DNA of 64,000 nt from Streptomyces microflavus (GCF_014650075.1 NZ_BMUG01000002.1:558001-622000), one strand, 5' to 3'; counted from the first letter of the stretch, positions 42,713 through 54,175 are shown. The notes: generated by a model from the letters alone, not told the origin. Made by a program: numbers and translations.

Positions 42713-43483
42713 TTGACCACGGCATCGAGCACCGCTGTCCCGACGTTGATCGGTTCGGTTCAGCGGGCGTTGAGGCTGCTGGAGGCTGTGGGCACCCATA
42801 GGGACGGGGCGCCCGCCAAGCAACTCGCACGTGAAGCGGGCCTACCGCTGCCCACCGCGTACCACCTGCTGCGCACCCTCACCCATGAGGGCTATCTCCG
42901 CCGGGAGAACGGCGTCTTCCTCTTCGGCGCGGCCGCCGAGAACCTGACCGCCGCCCGCGGGTCGAGGAGCCGTCCCTCCACCGTCACCGATTCCCTCGCG
43001 CACTGGCGGGACGCCATCGGGGTCCCGGTGTACTGCGCCGTCTACCGCGAGGGCGAGATCGAGCTCATCGCGGTCGCGGACGCCCCCGACGCCCCCGCGG
43101 TGGACGAGTGGGCCTCCTTCCGGGAGACCGGGCACGCGCATGCGATCGGGCAGTGCCTTCTCGGCCAGCTCGACGAGAAGGACCGCGAGGATCACCTCGA
43201 CCGGCACCCCGTACGGCCCCTCACTCGTTACTCAGTGCGAGATCGCGCGGCTCTTCTGGAGCGGCTGCGGACGTTGCGCCGGGGTGAACCGGTCATCGAA
43301 CGCCAGGAGTACGCACTGGGGACCGTCTGCGCCGCCATTCCCGTCACAGCCGGTGCCACCATTGCGGCGATGGCCATTTCCGTACCCCTGGACCGGGAAG
43401 AACGGTTACTTCCCGCAGTCGAACAGCTACGTGGCGAAGTGGCGAGCCTCTTGCGTTCGTTCGTGTTCTCTATCAGTATCTGA
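42713..43483 (+). CDS. ssgR: IclR-family activator SsgR
   Basis: A 256-residue IclR regulator. The winged helix-turn-helix is in GAPAKQLAREAGLPLPTAYHLLRTLTHEGYL (about 32-62); the effector domain follows from about residue 85. Directly upstream of ssgA, it is SsgR, the activator of ssgA needed for sporulation-specific cell division. The start is TTG 42713 with GGGGGTGA upstream; there is no better ATG before the helix-turn-helix. Confidence 0.9.
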   Translation: MTTASSTAVPTLIGSVQRALRLLEAVGTHRDGAPAKQLAREAGLPLPTAYHLLRTLTHEGYLRRENGVFLFGAAAENLTAARGSRSRPSTVTDSLAHWRDAIGVPVYCAVYREGEIELIAVADAPDAPAVDEWASFRETGHAHAIGQCLLGQLDEKDREDHLDRHPVRPLTRYSVRDRAALLERLRTLRRGEPVIERQEYALGTVCAAIPVTAGATIAAMAISVPLDREERLLPAVEQLRGEVASLLRSFVFSISI

Positions 43484-43584
43484 AAAATCACTCCTTGTGA
43501 TCTGCTATCGCGTGCACCACGATGGCGTCAATAGGGCCATGGGGGATCATTCCTGGCCAGTTTCATCTACTGCGGGGTTGAACG

Positions 43585-44022
43585 ATGCGCGAGTCGGTTC
43601 AAGCAGAGGTCATGATGAGCTTCCTCGTCTCCGAGGAGCTCTCGTTCCGTATTCCGGTGGAGCTCCGGTACGAGGTGGCTGATCCCTACGCCATCCGGAT
43701 GACGTTCCATCTGCCCGGCGATGCCCCTGTGACCTGGGCATTCGGTCGTGAGCTGCTGCTGGACGGGCTCAACAGCCCCAGCGGTGACGGCGATGTGCAC
43801 ATCGGGCCGACCGAACCCGAGGGCCTCGGCGATGTGCACATCCGTCTTCAGGTCGGCGCGGACCGCGCGCTGTTCCGGGCCGGTACGGCACCGCTGGTGG
43901 CGTTTCTCGACCGGACCGACAAACTGGTGCCCCTCGGTCAGGAGCACACGCTGGGTGACTTCGACGGGAACCTGGAGGAGGCGCTCGGCCGCATCCTCGC
44001 CGAGGAGCAGAACGCGGGCTGA
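43585..44022 (+). CDS. ssgA: Sporulation and cell division protein SsgA
   Basis: A 145-residue SALP family protein that marks sites of septation and germination by positioning SsgB/FtsZ and stimulates septum formation in Streptomyces. The core SFLVSEELSFRIPVELRYEV and the repeated VHIGP/VHIRL segments are typical. The start may be internal: ATG 43612 or 43615 would give the 136-residue form annotated in S. coelicolor, while the longer form matches the version I recall for S. griseus. It is activated by the upstream SsgR. Confidence 0.93.
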   Translation: MRESVQAEVMMSFLVSEELSFRIPVELRYEVADPYAIRMTFHLPGDAPVTWAFGRELLLDGLNSPSGDGDVHIGPTEPEGLGDVHIRLQVGADRALFRAGTAPLVAFLDRTDKLVPLGQEHTLGDFDGNLEEALGRILAEEQNAG

Positions 44023-44057
44023 GCGGCCCCTGCACCCCTGCCCCGCGCCTCTCCGCC

Positions 44058-45404
44058 TCACGCCTTACGGCGGCGGCCCCTGCCGGTCCGTGCGGGGGCG
44101 GCGGCCGTGGACGAGGAGGTGCGGGCGCCCGGGCGGTCCGCGGAGACCACCAGCGCGGCGAGCACCGTCGTCACCGGCACCGAGGCGACCAGACCGATCG
44201 AACCGACCAGCGTCCGGACGATCTCCTCGGCGACCAACTCGCTGTTGGCCACCGTCCCCACACTGCTCTGCGCGATGGAGAAGAGCAGCAGGAGCGGCAG
44301 CGCCGCGCCCGCGTACGCCAGCACCAGGGTGTTCACGACCGAGGCGATGTGGTCCCGTCCGATGCGGATACCTGCCCGGTACAGCCCGCGCCAACCCATC
44401 TGCGGGTCCGCCTGGTGCAGTTCCCAGACGGCGGAGGTCTGGGTGACCGTCACATCGTCGAGCACACCGAGCGATCCGATGATGATGCCGGCCAGCAGCA
44501 GACCGCTCATGTCGATGTCCGGGTAAAGACCGTGGATGAGACCGGTGTTGTCGTCGGTGTTGCCGCTGAGGCTCGCCCAGCCGATGAAGAGGGAGCCGAG
44601 CAGCCCGATCAGCAGCAGTGAGATCAGCGTGCCGACGACCGCGACGGAGGTACGGGCCGTCACCCCGTGGCACAGGTAGAGCGCCGCCAGCATGATGGCG
44701 CTGGCCCCGATCACCGCCACCACCAGCGGGTTCGATCCCTGCAGGATCGCCGGCAGGATGAACAGGGTCAGTACGGCGAACGAGACGGCCAGCGCCACCA
44801 GCGCCATCACCCCGCGCAGCCGGCCCACAGCGACCACCGCCAGGGCGAAGATCGCGGCCAGCAGCGTCATCGGGACCTTGCGGTTCACATCGGTGACGGA
44901 GTACTGGAGGTCGCGGGGCGCGTCGGGGGCGTACGCCACGACCACGCCCTGACCCTCCTTCAGCTGCCGGGGCGCGTCCGGCTGGACCACTTCGACGAAC
45001 TTGCGGCCCTTGTCGTCGCCGCTGGTCACCTCGATGGTCGCCTTCTTGCACTCCCCCTCCTGCTCGTTCACGGCTTCCCGGCCCGAGGGAGTGGAGGTGT
45101 CACCGGTGGGGGGGACCTGCGCGGCGTTGACGTCGGCGCAGTCGACCCGGACGACCTGGACGACCTTGCCGTCCTGGGTCTGCCGGTCGAATCCGACGCC
45201 GGTGCGCTCGTGGTCGGGGACGCCGCCGGGCCAGAACGCGATCAGGCCGACGACCACCGCCGTGGCGAACGGGATCACGACGGCGGCGATGACCTTGCGC
45301 AGGTGCTTGGAGACCGGGGCGGCGGGCCCGTGGCTGTGCGTGTGGCCGTGGCTGTGGCCCTGGGGCGGCGGCTGGGGTGCGGGGTCGCTTTGGGGGGAGG
45401 TCAC
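44058..45404 (-). CDS. YibE/F-like multi-span membrane protein
   Basis: A 448-residue protein. The N-terminus is His-rich (GHSHGHTHSHG), followed by one span (VIAAVVIPFATAVVVGLIAFW), an extracytoplasmic domain of about 115 residues, and then seven or so spans typical of YibE/F. The motif GVLDDVTVTQTSAVWEL is conserved in the family. Function is unknown; a transport role is possible, and the His-rich segment may bind metal. GTG 45404 is chosen. It is divergent from thiC. Confidence 0.8.
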   Translation of the reverse strand: MTSPQSDPAPQPPPQGHSHGHTHSHGPAAPVSKHLRKVIAAVVIPFATAVVVGLIAFWPGGVPDHERTGVGFDRQTQDGKVVQVVRVDCADVNAAQVPPTGDTSTPSGREAVNEQEGECKKATIEVTSGDDKGRKFVEVVQPDAPRQLKEGQGVVVAYAPDAPRDLQYSVTDVNRKVPMTLLAAIFALAVVAVGRLRGVMALVALAVSFAVLTLFILPAILQGSNPLVVAVIGASAIMLAALYLCHGVTARTSVAVVGTLISLLLIGLLGSLFIGWASLSGNTDDNTGLIHGLYPDIDMSGLLLAGIIIGSLGVLDDVTVTQTSAVWELHQADPQMGWRGLYRAGIRIGRDHIASVVNTLVLAYAGAALPLLLLFSIAQSSVGTVANSELVAEEIVRTLVGSIGLVASVPVTTVLAALVVSADRPGARTSSSTAAAPARTGRGRRRKA

Positions 45405-45483
45405 GGGGCGATCATCGCAAGAAGGGGAGGGCCCTCTGGTCAGCTCGCCGGAAAGGACGCTAGCGTGGAGGCACCTTTGCACA

Positions 45484-47403
<1,920 letters not shown>

Positions 47404-47408
47404 CCTGC

Positions 47409-47454
47409 CACCTACGGCCGGTCGGCGCCCACGGGGGCCGGCCGGCCGTAGGTG
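47409..47454. terminator. Bidirectional terminator after thiC
   Basis: A 13-bp stem (cacctacggccgg / ccggccgtaggtg) with a 20-base loop, between thiC and a convergent gene. Confidence 0.75.
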
Positions 47455-47461
47455 TCTGTGG

Positions 47462-48184
47462 TCAGGGGCGTTGAGCGTTCCGCAGTCGCTCCACCTGCCG
47501 GGTGATCACCTCTGGGGGGAAGAAGAGGTCCTTGCCTATGCTGAGCTCGGAGAAGGTGGCGATGGTGTTCCCTGTGCGGACCACGACGAACTGCTCGTTG
47601 CGGTCGCCGCCGTACTCCGGGCCCATGGGGACGATCTCGCGGAAGGTCACCGCCTCTTCGCCGTACTCCGGTGATGCCTGCGTCGTCACCGTCGCCTCGA
47701 ACGGCCCGACGTATCCCTCGCCTTCGTAGCGACGGCAGGTGGCGAGGGCCCGCTTGAGTTCCGCGAAGCGCTGTTCGGCCTGGCCGTCCTCGTAGGAGGC
47801 GAGGGTCGAGCCGCCGCCCATGATGTTCTCCTTCCAGTTGAAGTGCTGGAAGACACGAGCGAATGACGCCTCGCTGTTGCGGACATCGATGAGGGTCTGG
47901 CAGGCGGGTACGGAGACGGGAGGGAAGGAGCGTCCGCTTCCTTCCGGCAGGGGTTCCTGTACCGCGAGGGGCTCGCGTGCCTGCGGGACCTCCCCCTCCT
48001 TGAACGCGACGCTCTTGAGCTGGGCCATCGTCAGGGGCCTCGCCGGGGCCTCGGCCGAAGGGGTGGTGGACGGTGCTTCGGCGGCAGACTTCGGGTCCTG
48101 CGCCGGGGCGCACCCCGAAGCGAGGAACAGCCCTATGACTGCTCCTGCGGCTGTAGCCGTCAGCCGTGTCCCGCGCGGTTGCAT
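47462..48184 (-). CDS. Putative secreted lipoprotein
   Basis: A 240-residue protein with a lipoprotein signal: a basic start, a hydrophobic core (AAGAVIGLFL) and the lipobox LASGC (Cys25). Beyond the Ala/Pro-rich linker, the domain has a Cys in VPACQTLID and another in LATCRRYEG that may pair. I do not recognise a family beyond the general secreted lipoproteins of streptomycetes. It is convergent with thiC. Confidence 0.8.
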   Translation of the reverse strand: MQPRGTRLTATAAGAVIGLFLASGCAPAQDPKSAAEAPSTTPSAEAPARPLTMAQLKSVAFKEGEVPQAREPLAVQEPLPEGSGRSFPPVSVPACQTLIDVRNSEASFARVFQHFNWKENIMGGGSTLASYEDGQAEQRFAELKRALATCRRYEGEGYVGPFEATVTTQASPEYGEEAVTFREIVPMGPEYGGDRNEQFVVVRTGNTIATFSELSIGKDLFFPPEVITRQVERLRNAQRP

Positions 48185-48536
48185 GCGTCCCCCCGGACAG
48201 ATGTCGATGAGGGGCCGACGCTATCCGTGCAACCAGACGGGCGCCAGCGGGTATTCGATCACGAGGCGGCACGGAAGCCGTGCTGCGCGGTGCTGCACGA
48301 CGATGAACGTACCGCCAGACTCCGTCCCTTATGGGCCTCTTGATCGTTTGAACACCTTCTGGCGTGGTTCGACCCCTTGTCAGGCGACAGTATGGACACA
48401 GTCGTGTGGCAGCTGGATGTACGTTTCGCAGTTGCGTCAACTGGGCTTGACCTGTTCCTTATCTGTGGCTTACTTTCCGGCTTGCTTGGCTGAATTTTGG
48501 CGGCCCTCGCACGGGGGGCCCGGGGAGGGAAACACC
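48185..48536. other. Intergenic gap with lower GC
   Basis: No convincing gene is seen in this 352-base space between a lipoprotein gene and the divergent DUF805 gene. From about 48300 it has longer T-rich runs than its surroundings. A possible promoter for the DUF805 gene is TTGACC (48447-48452) with TTACTT 17 bases later. Confidence 0.5.
48447..48475 (+). promoter_or_regulatory. Possible promoter of the DUF805 gene
   Basis: TTGACC is close to the -35 consensus of HrdB promoters, followed after 17 bases by TTACTT, a poor -10. It lies about 60 bases before the GGGGAGGG ribosome site. Confidence 0.35.
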
Positions 48537-48893
48537 ATGGACTGGTACCTGGCAGTACTCAAGAACTACGCAGGCTTCAGCGGGCGCGCGCGCCGCAAGG
48601 AGTACTGGATGTTCACGCTCATCAGCTTCGTGATCAGCCTGGTGCTGTCGATCATCGGTGGCCTGATCGGCGCGGACTTCCTGTCCTACATCTACGCCGT
48701 CGCGATCCTCGTCCCGACGCTCGCGGTCAGCGTGCGCCGCCTGCACGACACGAGCCGCACCGGCTGGTGGCTCCTCATCGCGATCATCCCGCTGGTCGGC
48801 TTCATCGTCCTGATCGTCTTCCTCGCCTCGGAGGGCAAGCAGGAGCCGAACCAGTACGGCACCAACCCGAAGCTTGCTCCGCAGGTGGGCTGA
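48537..48893 (+). CDS. DUF805 membrane protein
   Basis: A 118-residue DUF805 family protein: the start YLAVLKNYAGFSGRARRKEYWMF and the conserved VRRLHDTSRTGWW motif are diagnostic. Three or four spans are visible. The function of the family is unknown. GGGGAGGG precedes the ATG. Confidence 0.93.
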   Translation: MDWYLAVLKNYAGFSGRARRKEYWMFTLISFVISLVLSIIGGLIGADFLSYIYAVAILVPTLAVSVRRLHDTSRTGWWLLIAIIPLVGFIVLIVFLASEGKQEPNQYGTNPKLAPQVG

Positions 48894-48924
48894 ACCACTC
48901 GCTCCGGCATCGGCCGGAGCATCA

Positions 48925-48961
48925 CACAGGCCGGGCGCGGCACTTGCCGCCCCGGCCTGTG
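48925..48961. terminator. Bidirectional terminator
   Basis: An 11-bp stem (cacaggccggg / cccggcctgtg) between the convergent DUF805 and membrane protein genes. Confidence 0.75.
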
Positions 48962-48983
48962 GCGTTTGCGGAACCCTCGGGCC

Positions 48984-49805
48984 TTACTCCGGGCGATGTT
49001 CGGGGCCGCCGAAGTCCGGGCTGGTGAAGTCGGGGCTCGTGAAGGTGGGCCGGGGGCCCGCCGACGGGCCGTCCTCCGGGCCGGAGAAGTCCGGCCTGCT
49101 GTAGCCGATCTTCGGGATGCGGTTGGGCGAGGGGTGCGGGGTCCGGGCGGCGGGGCCCGCGGTCGGGTCGGCCAGGGCGTCCCGGAGGAACGGCAGGATG
49201 CCGCGCTCCAGCAGGGCGTGCCGCCAGGCCTCCCTGGCCCGGGCGACCTCCTCCGGCAGCCCCTGCTCCTCGTCCTCGGCGGCCAGTGAGGTCGAGCCGT
49301 TGCGCAGGGCGGTGACGAGCAGTCCCACGGCGGCGACCAGGATGGCCGCGGCGGCGACGGCCGCGAAGAACCACCCGGCCGCGACCATGGTGGTGCCGAA
49401 GGCGACCGAAGGACTGACCGCCTCCAGCAGATAGCCGACGAGCAGGAAGATCACGGCGGCGGTGCCCGCGAGCAGCGGCGTCAGGACCGTGAGGACCGCT
49501 CCTATGCCGGCGCCCGGACCGGCCGCTCCCGAGCCGTCCGCGTAACTCTCGCCCTCCTGGACCGTGGCTCCGGCGGCGCGCCGCTCGGCACGGGCCTTCA
49601 CGTAGTGCTCGTACTCGGTGGCCGCGGCCGCGGTGATCAGCGCCGTGGCGTCGAGCGCCATCGTGCGCAGCTGTTCGGTGTTGAGCCGGTCACCGACGCC
49701 CTCCAGGTCCGGGCGGTCGTGGGCGTGACGCAGTGCGTCGCCCAGGATCCGCGCGTACTCGGGACCGTCCTCGGCCAGCAGGTGCGGAGCGCTTGTCATC
49801 TGCAT
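48984..49805 (-). CDS. Hypothetical membrane protein with FTSPDF-type tail repeats
   Basis: A 273-residue protein. The N-terminal 85 residues are soluble and helical; two or three hydrophobic spans lie between about 105 and 170 (LLAGTAAVIFLLVGYLLEAV, MVAAGWFFAAVAAAAILVAAVGLLVTAL). The C-terminus carries short repeats (YSRPDFSGPE, FTSPDFTSPDFGGPE). I do not recognise the family. A second Met at codon 3 could be the start. Confidence 0.75.
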   Translation of the reverse strand: MQMTSAPHLLAEDGPEYARILGDALRHAHDRPDLEGVGDRLNTEQLRTMALDATALITAAAATEYEHYVKARAERRAAGATVQEGESYADGSGAAGPGAGIGAVLTVLTPLLAGTAAVIFLLVGYLLEAVSPSVAFGTTMVAAGWFFAAVAAAAILVAAVGLLVTALRNGSTSLAAEDEEQGLPEEVARAREAWRHALLERGILPFLRDALADPTAGPAARTPHPSPNRIPKIGYSRPDFSGPEDGPSAGPRPTFTSPDFTSPDFGGPEHRPE

Positions 49806-49986
49806 CCCCCGATGCTCCGTCGGGCCCGGCAGCCCGCGTTGACCGGGCGATCGGGCGGAAACGGAGGAGAGCCTGCTACTGATGAGCCGATGGTAGAGCG
49901 CTCACGGCGCGGGGTGACAGGGTGTTTCCGGAAATAGGCCCGATGATCGGCACGGTCCGATCCAGGAGCGTCTTCCCCGCCGAAGG

Positions 49987-51150
49987 TCAGTCATGCAGGG
50001 GAAGTTGGACGACCAGTAGCTTTCCGGCCATGGTCACTCCGCCGTCCATGGCGATGGCGAGCCCGTCGGCGTACACGTGCGGGCCGTTCACCACCGGCCC
50101 CGAACCGTTCTCGCCGTCCTCCGTGCCGACCTCGCCGAGGAGATACGGAATGGGGCTGTGACCATGGACGACGCGCTGTCCGCCGTACGTCGTCATCAGC
50201 TCGCGCACCGCCTCGGCGCCGCCCTCGTCCCGGAAGGCGAACCGCTTGGTGAGCTTGCGGAAGAGGTCCCAGCACTCGTCGGCGTCGTTACGCGTGAGGA
50301 TGGCGTGGACCGTGTCGTTGACGTCCTCGATGGTGGAGCCGTAGTCGAGGTAGGCCGTCGTGTCGGAGTGCATCAGCAGATGCCCGTCCTCCTCGACGAC
50401 CGCGTCGAGCCGGGACATCCACTGGAGGTGCACGTCCTGGAGGCGGTCCATGTCGCTCTTCTGGCCGCCGTTGAGCAGCCAGGCGGCCTGGAAGGTGGCG
50501 GTGCCGGCACCGGAGTTGACGGGGGTGTCGGAGAACCGCTTCGCGCCGATGAGCAGCAGCTCGTGGTTGCCCATCAGGGCCTTGCAGTAGCCCCCGGCCG
50601 CGGCGGCTTCCGCGGAGAGCCGCATGACGAGGTCGATGACCCCGATGCCGTCGGGGCCGCGGTCGGTGAAGTCGCCCAGGAACCAGAGCCGGGCGTTGCC
50701 CGCGGCCCAGTTGGCGTCGGCGTCGATGAGGCCCTGTTCGGCGAGGGCGGCCAGCAGCTCGTCCAGATAGCCGTGGACGTCGCCGACGACGAAGAGCGGG
50801 CCGAGCCCCTCCCCGGTGGCGGGGCGGGGTTCGGGGACGGCCTGCACCTGGACGGTGTCGCCGCGGTTGATGACGGGGAGATCGCGCTCGGTGGGGGTGT
50901 ACCCCTCCGGGGGTTCGTCCCCGACGGCCACGTTGCCGGGATGCGGCAGCTGGGGCGGTGCAGCCGCGGGCGGCTGCACGGAGGCGTACGGCGTCGGCGC
51001 GTGCGGCTCCGGCGCACGCGGGGGCAGTGACGGGTGCGGCACCGCGCCGGCCGTCTGCGGTGGAACGGGCGTCTGCGCATACGGCGGAACCCGGAAGTCA
51101 CGCAACGTCGCCGTCCGCACCACGGGTTCCTGACCGGCCCCCTGAGTCAT
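49987..51150 (-). CDS. Calcineurin-like metallophosphoesterase
   Basis: A 387-residue protein. A disordered Pro-rich N-terminus of about 110 residues precedes a metallophosphatase domain with the metal-binding motifs GDVHG, GDFTDRG, GNHE and, near the end, GHSP. It probably removes phosphate from proteins or small molecules in the cytoplasm. ATG 51150 has GGAGGGG upstream. No signal peptide is present. Confidence 0.9.
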   Translation of the reverse strand: MTQGAGQEPVVRTATLRDFRVPPYAQTPVPPQTAGAVPHPSLPPRAPEPHAPTPYASVQPPAAAPPQLPHPGNVAVGDEPPEGYTPTERDLPVINRGDTVQVQAVPEPRPATGEGLGPLFVVGDVHGYLDELLAALAEQGLIDADANWAAGNARLWFLGDFTDRGPDGIGVIDLVMRLSAEAAAAGGYCKALMGNHELLLIGAKRFSDTPVNSGAGTATFQAAWLLNGGQKSDMDRLQDVHLQWMSRLDAVVEEDGHLLMHSDTTAYLDYGSTIEDVNDTVHAILTRNDADECWDLFRKLTKRFAFRDEGGAEAVRELMTTYGGQRVVHGHSPIPYLLGEVGTEDGENGSGPVVNGPHVYADGLAIAMDGGVTMAGKLLVVQLPLHD

Positions 51151-51324
51151 CGACCCCTCCACCACCGTCGCGCCGCCGTACACCTGACGGGCCCTGCCTG
51201 GTAGAGGTGGTCCGCGGTGTCGTGCGCCCATCATAGGAATGCGGATCGATCTGTGTGACGCACCAGGGGTGGTGAATCCGCGCGCACGTACGGTTCACCG
51301 GCCGATTGGTCCGAAAAGAGCCGA

Positions 51325-52437
51325 TCAGTCCCTGCTGGGGGAGCGAGGCGGGCTGACCGTGGTGCGCGGCGGACGGCGTTGCGAGGAGGTCCGGACGATG
51401 AGCTCCGTCGGTATCACCTGCTCCACCGGCCCGTCGTGCTCCACCCCTTCGATGGCGTCGATGAGGAGCTGGACGACGGCCGTGCCGATGCGGCGGGGCT
51501 TCAGCGAGAGGGTCGTGATGGGCGGTTCGGTGGCCGCGTACACGGTGGACTCGCTGCAGCAGACCAGCAGCAGGTCCTCAGGGACCCGCAGGCCGTAGCG
51601 GCGGGCGGCCGCGAGGAGATCGGTCCCGTTGGGGTCGAAGAGCCCGTAGACCGCGTCGGGGCGGTCCGGGCGGGCGAGCAGCCGGTCGGCGGCGACCGCG
51701 CCCGCGCAGGGGTCGTGCGCCGGGTAGGACTCGTAGACGGGGTCCTGGCCGACCCGCTCGCACCAGTGGAGATAGGCCGTGGTGGAGAGCCGGGTGTACG
51801 TGTCGGTGGTGGTGCCGGTCAGCAGGCCGATCCGGCGGGCTCCGGCGGCGGCGAGGTGGTCGAGGAGGTCGAGTACGGCGGCCCGGTGGTCGTTGTCGAC
51901 CCAGGCGGTGACGGGGAGCGTCCCGGCCGGGCGGCCGTCCGAGACGACGGGCAGCCCCTGGCGGACGAGTTCGGTGACGACCGGGTCCTGGTCGGAGGGG
52001 TCGATGACGACGGTCCCGTCGAGCGCGACGTTCGACCAGACGTCGTGCCGGGAGGTGGCGGGGAGGATGACGAGGGCGTAGCCCCGGGCGAGCGCCGCCG
52101 AGGTCGCGGCTCTCGCCATCTCCGCGAAGTAGGCGAATTCGGTGAAGGTGAAAGGTTCATCCCCGTACGTGGTCACGGTCAGGCCGATGAGCCCCGACTT
52201 GCCCGTACGGAGGGTTCGGGCCGCGGCGGAGGGGCGGTAGCCCAAGCGCTCTGCGACCTCGCGGACATGGCTGCGGGTGGCGTCCGGGAGCCTGCCCTTG
52301 CCGTTGAGCGCGTCGGAGACGGTCGTGATCGAGACTCCGGCCGCGGCGGCCACGTCACGGATCCCCGCCCGTCCTGGCCGGCCGTTGCGCCGGGGGGTCT
52401 CCGTCCGGCTCACCTGGTGCTTCCCTGCTGCTGTCAT
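51325..52437 (-). CDS. LacI-family transcriptional regulator
   Basis: A 370-residue LacI/GalR regulator. The DNA-binding domain is at residues 25-75 (IRDVAAAAGVSITTVSDALNGKGRLPDATRSHVREVAERLGY) with the hinge helix SAAARTLRTG; the sugar-binding periplasmic-fold domain follows. Its target and inducer are unknown: no sugar genes lie nearby. A conserved neighbour of the aminotransferase gene in Streptomyces. ATG 52437 is chosen. Confidence 0.9.
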   Translation of the reverse strand: MTAAGKHQVSRTETPRRNGRPGRAGIRDVAAAAGVSITTVSDALNGKGRLPDATRSHVREVAERLGYRPSAAARTLRTGKSGLIGLTVTTYGDEPFTFTEFAYFAEMARAATSAALARGYALVILPATSRHDVWSNVALDGTVVIDPSDQDPVVTELVRQGLPVVSDGRPAGTLPVTAWVDNDHRAAVLDLLDHLAAAGARRIGLLTGTTTDTYTRLSTTAYLHWCERVGQDPVYESYPAHDPCAGAVAADRLLARPDRPDAVYGLFDPNGTDLLAAARRYGLRVPEDLLLVCCSESTVYAATEPPITTLSLKPRRIGTAVVQLLIDAIEGVEHDGPVEQVIPTELIVRTSSQRRPPRTTVSPPRSPSRD

Positions 52438-52828
52438 GGCGAGCCGATAGTAGGGCTCCGAGGGGCGGTCGGTCCGGTCGCATATGCACGCATTGACAGG
52501 CACGTTTCTGCATGGTCATTCGCCGTCAAATCCCGTGCAAAGCAAGGCCGTTGACCGTCTTGACATTGGTGTATCAGGCATTGACGGCTGACGGCCTGCT
52601 GAATGGTCGATGTCTCGAAGAGGTCTCAACTCACCACTTCGGGGGACGCGCGCCACGGCGTGAGACACGGGCGCGCGCCGGAACCGGAAACGCTCCCCCC
52701 TGGGGAGGCCCACCACGCGGACCATTCCCGGCACTGCGGGAGATTCCGCTCCCGGGCCATTCGCAGCGGAGCCCAATCCTCATAAGGTGAGCAGTATTGA
52801 TGTGTACGACGGTCGAGGAGGACCTGCG
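52438..52828. other. Intergenic space between LacI regulator and aminotransferase
   Basis: No RNA gene or open frame of note is seen in this divergent 391-base space. It contains a short hairpin (cgggag / ctcccg at 52737-52754). Operators of the LacI regulator may lie in the 52480-52600 part, which is less GC-rich, but no clean palindrome was found. Confidence 0.4.
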
Positions 52829-53908
52829 GTGAGCGAGACGAGCCCCAAGCTGCGCGCCGAGCTGGACGGCGTTCCTGCCTATGTGCCGGGCAAGCCTGCG
52901 GCGGCCGGCGGACCGGTCGCGTACAAGCTGTCCTCCAACGAGAACCCCTATCCGCCGCTGCCGGGGGTCCTGGAGTCGGCGATCAGCGCGGCGGGCAGCT
53001 TCAACCGCTACCCGGACATGGCCTGCACCGGGCTGATGAACGAGCTGTCCGACCGTTTCGGTGTGCCGCTCTCGCACCTCGCCACCGGCACCGGTTCGGT
53101 CGGCGTGGCCCAGCAGCTGCTCCAGGCCACCTCGGGCCCGGGCGACGAGGTCATCTACGCCTGGCGGTCCTTCGAGGCCTACCCGATCATCACGCAGGTG
53201 AGCGGTGCGACCTCGGTGAAGGTCCCGCTGACCGGCGGTGAGGTGCACGACCTCGACGCGATGGCCGGGGCGATCACCGACCGGACCCGGCTGATCTTCG
53301 TCTGCAACCCGAACAACCCCACCGGGACCGTGGTCCGCCGGGCGGAGCTGGAGCGGTTCCTGGACCGGGTGCCGAGCGATGTGCTGGTGGTGCTCGACGA
53401 GGCGTACAAGGAGTTCATCCGGGACGCCGACGTGCCCGACGGCATCGAGATCTACCGGGACCGGCCCAATGTGGCGGTGCTGCGGACCTTCTCCAAGGCG
53501 TACGGCCTCGCGGGGCTGCGGGTCGGGTTCGCCGTGGCCCATGAGCCGGTGGCCGCGGCGCTGCGCAAGACCGCCGTCCCCTTCGGCGTCAGCCAGCTCG
53601 CCCAGGATGCGGCGGTCGCCTCGCTGCGCGCCGAGGACGAGCTGCTGGGCCGGGTCGGCTCGCTGGTCTCCGAGCGGAGCCGGGTGAGCGAGGAGCTGGT
53701 GCGCCAGGGCTGGACCGTTCCGGAGTCGCACGCCAACTTCGTCTGGCTGCGCCTCGGTGACCGGACCCTCGACTTCGCCGCCGCCTGTGAGCGGGCCGGC
53801 GTGGTGGTGCGCCCGTTCAAGGGCGAGGGCGTACGGGTCTCGATCGGGGAGAGCGAGGGCAACGACATCTTCCTGAAGGCGGCGGAGGCGTTCCGCTCGG
53901 AGCAGTAG
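52829..53908 (+). CDS. Histidinol-phosphate/aromatic aminotransferase
   Basis: A 359-residue class II aminotransferase of the HisC/Pat group. The PLP lysine is Lys223 in [11 protein letters not shown], and [12 protein letters not shown] and NPNNPTGTV are the family motifs. Its place away from the his operon and the FNRYPDMA segment favour the phenylalanine/aromatic (Pat) subfamily over histidine biosynthesis; symbols hisC2 or pat are both used. GTG 52829 has GAGGAGG 6 bases upstream. Confidence 0.88.
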   Translation: MSETSPKLRAELDGVPAYVPGKPAAAGGPVAYKLSSNENPYPPLPGVLESAISAAGSFNRYPDMACTGLMNELSDRFGVPLSHLATGTGSVGVAQQLLQATSGPGDEVIYAWRSFEAYPIITQVSGATSVKVPLTGGEVHDLDAMAGAITDRTRLIFVCNPNNPTGTVVRRAELERFLDRVPSDVLVVLDEAYKEFIRDADVPDGIEIYRDRPNVAVLRTFSKAYGLAGLRVGFAVAHEPVAAALRKTAVPFGVSQLAQDAAVASLRAEDELLGRVGSLVSERSRVSEELVRQGWTVPESHANFVWLRLGDRTLDFAAACERAGVVVRPFKGEGVRVSIGESEGNDIFLKAAEAFRSEQ

Positions 53909-53948
53909 CGACCCGGCGCACCGCGCTGCGGGCGCCTGTACGGCCGGT

Positions 53949-53981
53949 GGCCCCGGACCTCGATCGACGAGGTCCGGGGCC
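53949..53981. terminator. Terminator after the aminotransferase gene
   Basis: A perfect 14-bp stem (ggccccggacctcg / cgaggtccggggcc) with loop atcga. Confidence 0.8.
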
Positions 53982-54061
53982 TTCCGCGTATGTCCGGGGG
54001 CGCCTCCGGCCGAAAAGGGGTACCCCCGGCGAACGGTCCGAAAGTGTGTGCGCCATAATTG

Positions 54062-54087
54062 CTTGTGAATGTGAACGCGTTCACAAG
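54062..54087. promoter_or_regulatory. Rex operator (ROP) upstream of cydA
   Basis: TGTGAACGCGTTCACA (54070-54085) matches the operator bound by the NADH-sensing repressor Rex in Streptomyces. A second, wider pairing cttgtgaa (54062-54069) with ttcacaag (54080-54087) is nested with it. Rex should lift repression when NADH rises as oxygen falls. Confidence 0.85.
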
Positions 54088-54143
54088 CGTGCCCCCATTC
54101 CTCCCACGATCAGTGGGATTAAAGGGGCAGAGTGCCCGGTGTG

Positions 54144-54175
54144 ACCACGGCGACGTGGTGTCACCACGGCGACGT
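54144..54175 (+). repeat. Short duplication in the cydA leader
   Basis: accacggcgacgt occurs twice (54144-54156 and 54163-54175), 19 bases apart, just before the AAGGAG ribosome site. The first copy, with following bases, can form a small hairpin (ccacg / cgtgg). Confidence 0.6.
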
